Assembly: GCA_013205605.1 (NCBI GenBank)
Contig: JABMMK010000188.1
Coordinates: 1 to 37,302 of the forward strand
From: Cytophagales bacterium
Lineage (GTDB): Bacteria > Bacteroidota > Bacteroidia > Cytophagales > Spirosomataceae
DNA length: 37,302 nt
Direction: 5' to 3'
Below, in pieces: positions 30,102 to 37,302 of the stretch. The position numbers and the translations under genes are program-made. The notes under the pieces are model-generated. The model was not told where the DNA came from, did no database searches, and saw nothing but the letters and a program-made list of their open reading frames with translations. Position 1 is the first letter of the stretch. Each line of letters begins with the position of its first letter.

Positions 30102-32804
30102 TTATCTGATTTGTTGGCCTATAGAGAACGTAAACGCCTGGCGACCAAAATCTGAATCACCCGGTCTTGGTTTGTCAAATCCAAATCCGTAATCAATTCC
30201 AATCATACCAAAAGCTGGCATAAAAATACGTGCTCCAAATCCTGCTGCTTTGTACAAATTAAAGGGATTATATTCCTTTAAGCTTGAGAAGTTGTTTCCT
30301 CCTTCAGCAAAACCTAGTACAAATATCGTGGCTGATGGATTCAAAGAAACAGGATAACGAACCTCCATGACAAACTTGTTATAAGCTACTCCTCCATTTC
30401 CATAAGATCCAGATGGTCCAATTACTCGGTCCTTATATCCTCTTAAACCCACGATATCACGATTAAATGAGAAACCTTGAACCATTCCAGAACCTCCTAA
30501 ATCAAAACGCTCAAACCGCGTTGTTTCCCGGCCTCCATAAGAACCTAAAAATCCTAAGTGGGCCCGGGTATGTAGCACAAATTTACCTACTAGCGGACTG
30601 AACCAACTGGCATCCATCATCCATTTATGGTATTCAATGAGTGTACCTGATTCATTAGCACCGAATAATGAAAAGGGAGGTGTAAGCGAACCTGTTAAAG
30701 AAAAACTGGATCCCATACGAGCAAAAGTAGGGTTATCAATACTATTTCTAGAGAAATTAGTCATAAATGTAATCGAAGTCGACATCCCCTGTGGATAAGC
30801 CCAAGTATAATAGCGGTCAACATCATATTGTGAAAATGCCAAAGAATGACTCAAAGAAAAATAATCATCCGGCCATTTCAATCGCTTTCCTAAACTAAAC
30901 GTAATACTATTCACATTAAAGTGAGCATCCAATAAGGAATCCGGCACTGAATAATTACTCATTCCGCCACCATAGCCCCCATAGCCTCCGCCACCATAAC
31001 CTCCATAGCCACCTCCCCCATAACCACCACCAAATCCACCACCACCATAACCTCCGCCATAGCCACCTCCACCATAACCATTGCCATAACCACCAGCACC
31101 CCCACCGGTATCTCTGAACTGATAAGGATATGAAATACTTCGATTCAACGAGATAGAAAATGAATTAGGTTTCTTGCCACCCAACCAAGGTTCGGTAAAA
31201 GTCAATGAATAATTTTGGAAGGCCGCGCCATTCGCTTGGAAACGAACTGAAAGCTTTTGGCCATCACCCGCTGGCAAAGGTCGCCAAGCAGATAAATTCG
31301 TTAAATTCTTCGCTGAAAAGTTATTGAAAACAACCCCCAGAGTTCCCACAAAACCGATGTATCCACCCCAACCCCCTGATAATTCTATTTGGTCTGAAGG
31401 CTTCTCCTCCACATTGTATTCAATATCCACTGTTCCATCTGGACGTGGCATCGGATTAGGTGATATTTTCTCCGGATTAAAATAACCAATCGTCGAAAGC
31501 TCTCTGACCGTACGAATAATGGCTGATTTATTAAACTTCTGACCCGGTAATGTCCGAATCTCTCGCATCACCACATGATCGGAAGTTTTTGTATTCCCAT
31601 TCAGAATAACCTTATTAATAGTCGCTTGCTTTCCCTCTGAAATACGGATCGTTAAATCGATCGAATCTCCTTCAATCGCAGTTTCAATAGGCTCTGCATT
31701 GTAATACAAATACCCATTATCCATGTACACGGAACTTAAATCCTCTCCCGGATTTTGATTCATTTTTTTGTCTAATTCCTCCGTATTATAAATATCTCCC
31801 TTCTTGATTCCTATCACATCTTTCAATACAGAATCCGGATAAATATAATTTCCCTCAAAGGAAATACTTCGGTAATAATATTTTTTCCCTTGCGTTAAAT
31901 TAATGGTTAAGTTAATCGACTCATCATCAAACCTGGCAATGGAATCAGACTTAATTTGAAAATCTCGGAAGCCTAATTTATTCATGGCGGCTAACAATTT
32001 TTCCTTGTCCTCATCCCACTTTTTAGGCACAAATTTGGAAGGTTTAAAGATCCGTCCAAACCTTCTTTCCTTCGTATTTTTAATTTTCCTCAAAATCAAA
32101 TTACGTGCATCTGGTTCTATTCCAGTTAAAAATATTTTATTCACTTTCACTTTCTCCCCCTTCACTACGTTGACCATTAATGTGGCATTATTTCCACGCA
32201 AGGTATCGGTCTTAATGACTGATTGGGTCTTGATGTTTAATCGGCCTTTCTCCTGATAAAATTTACGAATGGCTAACTCCAAATTCTTACGAAGCGTTTC
32301 TGTGATGATCTTTCCCTTATACGTTTTTACCTTTTCGTTTAAACTCTCCTGCTCCCCTTTTCTAACACCCGTATATTGGATCGCATACAACCTAGGTCGC
32401 TCTTTTAAAATAATACTTAACCAAATTTTAGTCCCCTCCGTTTTGGTGGCATAAATCTCCACTTCCTCCAAAATTCCTTGATCCATAATCTTGCGAATCG
32501 CAGAAGCAATCATATCCCCCGGCACCTTAATTTTATCTCCTACCTGCAAACCCGAGATGTTGATCATGGAATTCCCATCATAAAATTGAGAACCTGAAAC
32601 CGTGATTTCAGCAATCTCATACTCCGTAGGTGTGGCATAAGAAAAAGTCGGCTCGGCAACCGCAGGACTGGTCGAAAACAACCTTCCACCTAATACTTGT
32701 GCTTCGGATACCCTCGGGACAGAAAATATACTCACCAAGAAAAATAGAAATAAACGATATTTCTTCACCTGATGGATTGCTTGTAAATAAACTATATTTT
32801 TCAT
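30102..32804 (-). CDS. bamA: Outer-membrane protein assembly factor BamA
   Basis: This is the central Omp85 protein of the barrel assembly machinery. It has 900 residues. A long signal sequence (~1-36, ending SEAQ) is followed by five POTRA domains (~62-135, 136-219, 220-309, 310-393 and 394-469) and a 16-strand barrel from ~470. The conserved loop-6 motif appears as GLRGYKDRV and the final strand is FTFSIGQQIR. Between barrel strands, residues ~565-613 are almost entirely Gly and Tyr (repeats such as GGGYGGGYG), which is unusual for BamA and probably lies in an early extracellular loop. It lies 9 bases after uppS and precedes two ompH genes, the conserved Bacteroidota arrangement. Confidence 0.96.
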   Translation of the reverse strand: MKNIVYLQAIHQVKKYRLFLFFLVSIFSVPRVSEAQVLGGRLFSTSPAVAEPTFSYATPTEYEIAEITVSGSQFYDGNSMINISGLQVGDKIKVPGDMIASAIRKIMDQGILEEVEIYATKTEGTKIWLSIILKERPRLYAIQYTGVRKGEQESLNEKVKTYKGKIITETLRKNLELAIRKFYQEKGRLNIKTQSVIKTDTLRGNNATLMVNVVKGEKVKVNKIFLTGIEPDARNLILRKIKNTKERRFGRIFKPSKFVPKKWDEDKEKLLAAMNKLGFRDFQIKSDSIARFDDESINLTINLTQGKKYYYRSISFEGNYIYPDSVLKDVIGIKKGDIYNTEELDKKMNQNPGEDLSSVYMDNGYLYYNAEPIETAIEGDSIDLTIRISEGKQATINKVILNGNTKTSDHVVMREIRTLPGQKFNKSAIIRTVRELSTIGYFNPEKISPNPMPRPDGTVDIEYNVEEKPSDQIELSGGWGGYIGFVGTLGVVFNNFSAKNLTNLSAWRPLPAGDGQKLSVRFQANGAAFQNYSLTFTEPWLGGKKPNSFSISLNRSISYPYQFRDTGGGAGGYGNGYGGGGYGGGYGGGGFGGGYGGGGYGGYGGGGYGGYGGGMSNYSVPDSLLDAHFNVNSITFSLGKRLKWPDDYFSLSHSLAFSQYDVDRYYTWAYPQGMSTSITFMTNFSRNSIDNPTFARMGSSFSLTGSLTPPFSLFGANESGTLIEYHKWMMDASWFSPLVGKFVLHTRAHLGFLGSYGGRETTRFERFDLGGSGMVQGFSFNRDIVGLRGYKDRVIGPSGSYGNGGVAYNKFVMEVRYPVSLNPSATIFVLGFAEGGNNFSSLKEYNPFNLYKAAGFGARIFMPAFGMIGIDYGFGFDKPRPGDSDFGRQAFTFSIGQQIR
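30960..31110 (-). repeat. Low-complexity Gly/Tyr-encoding repeat within bamA
   Basis: Seen on the plus strand this region is a run of near-repeats of CCACCATAACCACC and CCTCCGCCATAG types, encoding GGYGGG units. Single-unit variation is likely, and strand slippage could change its length in frame. Confidence 0.85.
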
Positions 32805-32813
32805 AAATGAGCC

Positions 32814-33581
32814 TTAGCCCTCGCTTTTAACTTGTTCACTTGTTTTACCAAACCTCCGCTCTCGCATTTGAAAATCAACAATCGCTTGATGCAAATGAAG
32901 TTTTCTAAAATCTGGCCAATATAAATCTTCAAAAATATACAACTCCGCATAGGCCAATTGCCACAGCATAAAATTACTTATCCGATGATCGCCACCCGTG
33001 CGAATCATTAAATCAGGATCTGGCATTCCTGCCGTCGATAAATGAGAGGCCAATAAATCAGCGTCAATCTCCGAACTGTCCAACTCACCCGCCGCCACCT
33101 TTTGGGCCAAAGCCTGGGTAGCCTGCACCAAATCCCATTTCCCTGAATACGAAAGGGCCAAAACTAAGGTCAATCCCGTATTTTCAGCCGTCTGGTCGAT
33201 CGCCGCCGCCAACTCCTTCTGAGAATTAGCCGGCATAGAAGCTATATCTCCTATCGCTTTCAAACGAACTTTATTCTTCATCATCGTAGGCAATTCATCA
33301 TGAATCGTACCTATCAACAAACTCATCAACGCCCTCACTTCCGATTGCGGACGATTCCAATTCTCCGTAGAGAATGCATACAATGTCAAATAATCAACAC
33401 CCAATTCCCCACAACCCTCAATCGTTTCCCGAACCGCAGAAATCGCATTGCGATGTCCGAATATCCGATCTTTAAATCCTTGCTGTTTGGCCCAACGACC
33501 ATTCCCGTCCATAATGACAGCGATATGCGCTGGCAAATTGTTTAGGTCAATGGCATCTTTTATATTTTGGTCCACAGTCAA
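32814..33581 (-). CDS. uppS: Undecaprenyl diphosphate synthase
   Basis: This cis-prenyltransferase makes the C55 carrier lipid for peptidoglycan and LPS sugars. It has 255 residues. The catalytic/metal aspartate D25 is in HIAVIMDGNGRWA. YAFSTENWNRP and the pyrophosphate-binding RTGGDHRISNFMLWQLAYAE follow. The usual glutamate of the RTGGEHR motif is Asp here, a conservative change. MERRFG-type RERRFGK closes the core. The family normally has ~230-255 residues. It has a full TTG-N19-TACCTTTG promoter and leads the uppS-bamA-ompH-ompH operon. Confidence 0.96.
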   Translation of the reverse strand: MTVDQNIKDAIDLNNLPAHIAVIMDGNGRWAKQQGFKDRIFGHRNAISAVRETIEGCGELGVDYLTLYAFSTENWNRPQSEVRALMSLLIGTIHDELPTMMKNKVRLKAIGDIASMPANSQKELAAAIDQTAENTGLTLVLALSYSGKWDLVQATQALAQKVAAGELDSSEIDADLLASHLSTAGMPDPDLMIRTGGDHRISNFMLWQLAYAELYIFEDLYWPDFRKLHLHQAIVDFQMRERRFGKTSEQVKSEG

Positions 33582-33608
33582 TGGTAATTCAAGCTATCAA
33601 ATAAGAGG

Positions 33609-33638
33609 CAAAGGTAGCTAATTCACAACCTTATTCAA
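33609..33638 (-). promoter_or_regulatory. Full promoter of the uppS-bamA-ompH operon
   Basis: On the minus strand, TTG (33636-33638), a 19-base spacer and TACCTTTG (33609-33616) match the Bacteroidota consensus exactly. It lies in the 70-base gap before uppS, so the downstream genes can be expressed independently of the DUF6089 genes upstream. The predicted leader is about 22 bases. Confidence 0.7.
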
Positions 33639-33651
33639 AGTAATTATTCGC

Positions 33652-34329
33652 TTATTCCTTAGGGCAAAAGATAGAAGTAATTGAATAGGTAAACATCAAT
33701 GAAGAATTTAAAAACTGGTCGCCCTGTGAAAAAGAAATTTTATCCGTTGACCCTCCAATTGAAGGCATTCCGTCGATAACATCCGTTAAAACCTTACTCG
33801 TCCCAAACTCAAATTGCACTCCCCAAGCTGGATTAATTTGATACTTCACTCCTATCCCATACGGAATAGAAAAGGTGAAAAAAGTCATCGGATTAGGAAT
33901 CGAGCCTGTTGGACTCACAAACATCCCAGAAAAACCCCCATATAAATAAGGCGTCCAATTTTTGATCTTTCGATTACTTTGATAATCCAAAAAATTATAT
34001 TCCGTTATTAACGAAAGGTCAATTAAAGGACTAGAAAAAGTCTTTGTCGAGTAGCCAATTACAGGTAATGGATTTAGGCTTCCGTCACCTTGCAAGGATG
34101 AAAAATTAAATTTGGCCCGATACGCAAAAGCATTTTTTTCCTGATAACGTACTTGAAAATTCACCGAAGGAGACATTTTTTTCAATTGAGCCGCATTGGG
34201 AGCCAAGTGCCAATCCAATAAATCGCCTTTATATACCACAGCGCCAGGACCCGCCGCAAATTGCCAACGCTGTCCAAAAACAAGAACAGAAATGAAAACC
34301 AATAAACTTGTGAGAAGTATTTTAGGCAC
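33652..34329 (-). CDS. DUF6089-family outer-membrane barrel protein (shorter paralog)
   Basis: The protein has 225 residues. The signal peptide 1-~19 ends VFGQ. The mature part is a small porin-like beta barrel of the type annotated DUF6089 in Bacteroidota: AAGPGAVVYKGDL at the start, PYLYGGFSGMF in the middle, GIGVKYQINPAWGVQFEFG and a Cys-Pro C-terminal end (SIFCPKE). Function unknown. From memory, a DUF6089 gene directly before uppS and bamA is a recurrent arrangement in Bacteroidota, suggesting an envelope role. It is 12 bases downstream of its longer paralog. Confidence 0.8.
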   Translation of the reverse strand: MPKILLTSLLVFISVLVFGQRWQFAAGPGAVVYKGDLLDWHLAPNAAQLKKMSPSVNFQVRYQEKNAFAYRAKFNFSSLQGDGSLNPLPVIGYSTKTFSSPLIDLSLITEYNFLDYQSNRKIKNWTPYLYGGFSGMFVSPTGSIPNPMTFFTFSIPYGIGVKYQINPAWGVQFEFGTSKVLTDVIDGMPSIGGSTDKISFSQGDQFLNSSLMFTYSITSIFCPKE

Positions 34330-34341
34330 AGGAATCGATCA

Positions 34342-35265
34342 TTAATTCGGCAAAGGCGGACAATCAATCTTATTCTTAATGTGGTATATCAATCGAATCT
34401 GCGTGGTAAAATACTGATCCGGTCCTGTGGAATAAATAGGTACCGTAGAGGTGGTAGACAATGGAATCCTGTTAACTAAGGTATTCGCTGCAAATGCTTC
34501 TCCGGAGCGGATAAAATAAATACTCGGAGATGTCAGCACATTGGGTCGGTCATCCGACACATCATCCAAATAATCCGATAAGGAAACTCGGTATCCAAAA
34601 TCAAAGCCCAAATCCATTTGAGCCCCTATTTTATATCGAAAGCCAAATCCAAAGGGAATGGAAATATTAACCAACGAATACATAGCCCCTTCAATATTTT
34701 CAAGCTGTAAGTCTTGCCAAGATTGTAAACTTGGAGTTCCAGGAACTAAGCTTGGATCCTTCCTTGCCACTGGATTATGCGTAAATCCAGCCACACCCAG
34801 ATATAAGTATGGTGATAATAAAGGACGCTTAGATAAATTTTCTGCATTGCCCATCGGTTCGTAAACAGCACTCACCGAAAGCTCCTTAAGATCATTTCTA
34901 AAATGTAGATTTCGATAATAATTACCTTCAAAAGCACCCGTAGAAGAAAAATAATTATCATCTCCAGCGATTCGAATATAACTTACTTGAATATTTCCAC
35001 TAAAATACTTGCTTAAATGGCGGGTATACTGAAGCCCTACATTCCAACGCATGGTTTGGGCTGCGACCGAAAAAAGGCCAGCCGCAGGTACTAAATCACC
35101 CAAATAATTAGACGATCCAGCTCCAAAACTAACGGAAGAGTGTGGCTTAAAAGGCATTCCCTCGTAACGTTCTTTGGCTTTTTGGCCCAAAAACCAAAAC
35201 TGTGCCTCCGCAGAATATGCGGCTAAAATAATAAGCGCAAATGATAAGTAAACTGATCGAATCAT
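34342..35265 (-). CDS. DUF6089-family outer-membrane barrel protein (longer paralog)
   Basis: The protein has 307 residues. The signal peptide 1-~21 ends AEAQ. It shows the same layout as its neighbour: SVSFGAGSSNYLGDLVPA, then PYLYLGVAGF, GFGFRYKIGAQMDLGFDFGYR, and a C-terminal Cys-Pro end (KIDCPPLPN). A TDYL-type motif (SLSDYLDDVSDD) before the last strands matches the paralog's LTDVIDGMP. Function unknown. It begins the gene run leading to uppS and bamA. The 80-base gap upstream shows no clear TAnnTTTG box. Confidence 0.82.
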   Translation of the reverse strand: MIRSVYLSFALIILAAYSAEAQFWFLGQKAKERYEGMPFKPHSSVSFGAGSSNYLGDLVPAAGLFSVAAQTMRWNVGLQYTRHLSKYFSGNIQVSYIRIAGDDNYFSSTGAFEGNYYRNLHFRNDLKELSVSAVYEPMGNAENLSKRPLLSPYLYLGVAGFTHNPVARKDPSLVPGTPSLQSWQDLQLENIEGAMYSLVNISIPFGFGFRYKIGAQMDLGFDFGYRVSLSDYLDDVSDDRPNVLTSPSIYFIRSGEAFAANTLVNRIPLSTTSTVPIYSTGPDQYFTTQIRLIYHIKNKIDCPPLPN

Positions 35266-35345
35266 GTAATTCCTACATTTAATATTATACCATCAAACGA
35301 CAAGCATTTAAAAATGTTGTGCACGTTCAACCACGAAGATACAAA

Positions 35346-36890
35346 TTATTGTTTGATCATTCGCCTACTTTGGCGCTGTCCATTAGGCCCAGACAAACTA
35401 ATGATGTAAAAACCTGAGCTGATTCGAGCTAGATCCGCCGTAATTTGATAGGATCCCACTTCTCGATTGCCCTGATAAATCTCCTGAATCTCCTGACCCT
35501 GAAGATCATAAACCGCTAATTTAATTTGCATCTTTTCAAATACTGAATATTGAATTAAAGCAAAATCAATGACCGGATTAGGTACTGAGGTGACAAGTTC
35601 CAGCGAAGTAAATTCTGGCATTTGTTCCGGTGAATTCTGATAAATAGGCAGACGCTCAAAAGCCTGATTGAAAATTTGCTGCGTTTTCACCGCATCTACG
35701 CCCAAGTGGTCACGTATGATGGTCGAATACACTTGGCGATAATCATAATTGAACTTCAAGTCCCCATTCGCATCTAAAATTTTTAGATTGGGATTCTCCC
35801 CGATCAAGCCACCTCGCACGGTTTTTCCGATGACAAACATAGGCGCGGCTGTTCCATGATCAGTCCCTAAAGTTCCATTCTGTTTCACAGTCCGGCCAAA
35901 TTCAGAAAAAGTAACCACCGATACGGAATCAGCTAAATTCATATTTTCTAAATCAGTTTGAAATGCGGTCACCGCCTCTGAAATCGTTTTCCATAGGTTA
36001 GCGTGTTGCGTCAATTGGTTTGAGTGCGTGTCAAAACCGCCAATGGTTGTCAAGAAAATAGGCGTTTGAATACCTCCCGAAATTAATTTAGAGACAATTT
36101 GTAATTGGCGCGCCAAATTACTCGAAGGATATGTAATATTAATCTTGCCCTTCGCAGCACATTCTTGAATAACCTTCGAATATTGAATGGAAGAGGTGGC
36201 TATTTGCTTCAAAAAACCTAATTCTTCACCAGCTAAGGTGGCAGGGGGCATATCTGAATCTGCGGTACTTCCGTTGACCAACTGGTAAAATAAATTGGGG
36301 TCCTCAAAAACGGTTCCAAAGCGACCCAAATCGGACTGAAACAAAAGCGATTCGACAGAGCCCAATTGGATGGCCATCGGATGAGTAGGCAAATTCATCG
36401 GATATTGAGGATATTTAATGCTTAAGTACCTTCCAGCCCAGCCTTCATCCCAAACGATATTGGCATTAGAGCCCGTGTTCCAAATATCTGTGGCACGAAA
36501 ATGTGATCGATTAGGATTCGAATACCCAATGTTCTGAAGCACACTTACTTTCCCTTGGTCATACATTTTTTTAATCCCAAGCATCGCGGGATTTAAATAC
36601 ATGCCATTTTTAAGAGGAATCGCCGCATCTTTTTTAATGCCTATATCAGGTCTTTTGATAAAATATTGATCATCCTCAGCCGGAATGACGGTATTTAATC
36701 CATCATTTCCACCGCTTAACTGAATGATAACTAAGGCTTTACCAGGTTGCGCTCCAGCAACCATGGAAGCCATGGAGGCGGGAACTTGTGCATATGCTTT
36801 TCCAGTCACTGAGCCCATACCCCAAGCAGCCCCGCCACTGAGCAAGGCCATTTGATGTAAAAATTGCTTTCTAGATACGTTCTTTTTCAT
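35346..36890 (-). CDS. DUF1501-family secreted protein with T9SS sorting domain
   Basis: The protein has 514 residues. The N-terminus (KKNVSRKQFLHQMALLSGG) resembles a Tat signal but has Arg-Lys instead of Arg-Arg. The DUF1501 domain, related to alkaline phosphatase/sulfatase-like folds, has SGGNDGLNTVIP at 59-70 and VTFSEFGRTV with LGTDHGTAAPMF further on. From residue ~426, and especially VPNPV at 436-440, the last ~85 residues form a type A T9SS C-terminal domain (YDLQGQEI, then SSGFYIISLSG), predicting passage across the outer membrane. DUF1501 genes are commonly paired with DUF1800, as here, one base apart. The enzymatic activity is not known. Confidence 0.9.
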   Translation of the reverse strand: MKKNVSRKQFLHQMALLSGGAAWGMGSVTGKAYAQVPASMASMVAGAQPGKALVIIQLSGGNDGLNTVIPAEDDQYFIKRPDIGIKKDAAIPLKNGMYLNPAMLGIKKMYDQGKVSVLQNIGYSNPNRSHFRATDIWNTGSNANIVWDEGWAGRYLSIKYPQYPMNLPTHPMAIQLGSVESLLFQSDLGRFGTVFEDPNLFYQLVNGSTADSDMPPATLAGEELGFLKQIATSSIQYSKVIQECAAKGKINITYPSSNLARQLQIVSKLISGGIQTPIFLTTIGGFDTHSNQLTQHANLWKTISEAVTAFQTDLENMNLADSVSVVTFSEFGRTVKQNGTLGTDHGTAAPMFVIGKTVRGGLIGENPNLKILDANGDLKFNYDYRQVYSTIIRDHLGVDAVKTQQIFNQAFERLPIYQNSPEQMPEFTSLELVTSVPNPVIDFALIQYSVFEKMQIKLAVYDLQGQEIQEIYQGNREVGSYQITADLARISSGFYIISLSGPNGQRQSRRMIKQ

Positions 36891-36891
36891 A

Positions 36892-37302
36892 TTAGCAGAG
36901 CTGGTATTCAGGTAATCGCATCAGCGCTTTTAAAAATTTATTTACCCGCGCGTCTGAATTGGCCGTGTAGGTATTCCAGTTGGCGGCGATCGTGCCGTCC
37001 AACAATGTATCCAACAAAAACTTGCGTCTTGTATCTGATAATGGGAATCGCAAAGCTAAACCGATGATCTCATCCACAAATTCAATCGCCTTTTCCGAGG
37101 TAGAAAATGTTCTGGCATAGGCTATAGGGACCAGTTTTGAGGTAACCGCAACTCCATTATAGCGTTTACCTGACAATAAAGAATCGGTGAATCCACCCCG
37201 ATAAGAAAAGGTGGTCGAACTTATCCACTCCCGCTGCCCAGCCCAGCCCGCCACATTGGGTGGCTGGAACATTTGCATTTGCAAAGTCCTGGCCAACTCA
37301 TA
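36892..37302 (-). CDS. DUF1800-family protein, C-terminal part
   Basis: The frame is open to the window edge, so this is the last 136 residues of a longer protein (family members usually have 450-650). FQPPNVAGWAGQREWISSTTF is the typical late DUF1800 block; its middle is conserved as PPNVAGW. The end is LMRLPEYQLC. The stop lies one base before the DUF1501 start, so the pair is co-transcribed and probably acts together outside the inner membrane. The start lies outside the window; a TTG at 37294-37296 is not its start. Confidence 0.88.
   Translation of the reverse strand, partial: YELARTLQMQMFQPPNVAGWAGQREWISSTTFSYRGGFTDSLLSGKRYNGVAVTSKLVPIAYARTFSTSEKAIEFVDEIIGLALRFPLSDTRRKFLLDTLLDGTIAANWNTYTANSDARVNKFLKALMRLPEYQLC

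Noticed and set aside
1..37302. Mobile elements, CRISPR array or defence island
   Set aside because: No transposase, integrase, direct-repeat array, att-like duplication or defence-type gene is visible; gene content and composition are uniform and housekeeping.

Overview
The window looks like chromosomal DNA of a member of the Bacteroidota, most likely order Cytophagales. The evidence is: AT-rich genes without obvious Shine-Dalgarno sequences; repeated promoter cores of the Bacteroidota type (-7 box TAnnTTTG, three of them with TTG exactly 19 bases upstream); family-restricted genes (DUF4270 lipoprotein, two DUF6089 barrels, stand-alone short PspC, GldA-like ATPase, DUF1501/DUF1800 pair); a type IX secretion (T9SS) C-terminal domain; and lineage-typical fusions (RibBA, DAHP synthase-chorismate mutase). 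A freshwater Spirosomataceae-like genus is possible, but I cannot resolve genus by eye. I see no phage, insertion sequence, CRISPR array, tRNA or rRNA. This is a densely packed, largely housekeeping region.

Layout. 1-2841: the end of an acidic protein of unknown function and an outer-membrane helix-hairpin-helix/barrel protein whose start codon lies in a hairpin. 2843-4613 (minus): an MlaF-like ATPase followed by murB. 4737-8531: prohibitin-like protein, ribBA, GldA-like ATPase, omega-amidase. 8543-12959: a DUF4270 lipoprotein and a half-length GT5 'glycogen synthase' on the minus strand, divergent from a flippase-like membrane protein, the heptose adenylyltransferase rfaE2 and a membrane zinc peptidase. 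13011-16034: amino-acid permease, GT2 glycosyltransferase, PspC. 16174-16561: a cold-shock gene with full promoter, about 140-nt leader and terminator. 16755-21215: lysS, HtrA/Do protease, pdhB. 21356-24732: aroB, then ridA-gltX-small protein-gatC on the minus strand. 24747-28808: EamA transporter, DAHP synthase-chorismate mutase, proline dehydrogenase, lspA. 28858-35265 (minus): the outer-membrane biogenesis cluster DUF6089-DUF6089-uppS-bamA-ompH-ompH. 35346-37302 (minus): DUF1501 with a T9SS tail and the end of DUF1800.

How the genes work together. Envelope construction dominates: MurB and UppS (peptidoglycan precursor and carrier lipid), BamA with two Skp/OmpH chaperones and HtrA (outer-membrane protein folding and quality control), LspA (lipoproteins), MlaF (lipid transport) and RfaE2 (LPS heptose). 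Aromatic biosynthesis contributes AroB and DAHPS-CM. Translation contributes LysRS, GluRS and GatC.

I did not find a clearly new defence or mobile system. The loci most deserving follow-up are the GT5 half-protein (sugar-nucleotide motif lost, no C-terminal domain) overlapping a DUF4270 lipoprotein gene, the HhH-barrel protein with its start-codon hairpin, the 63-residue protein between gltX and gatC, the Gly/Tyr insertion in BamA, and apparently leaderless promoters at the GT2 and EamA genes.
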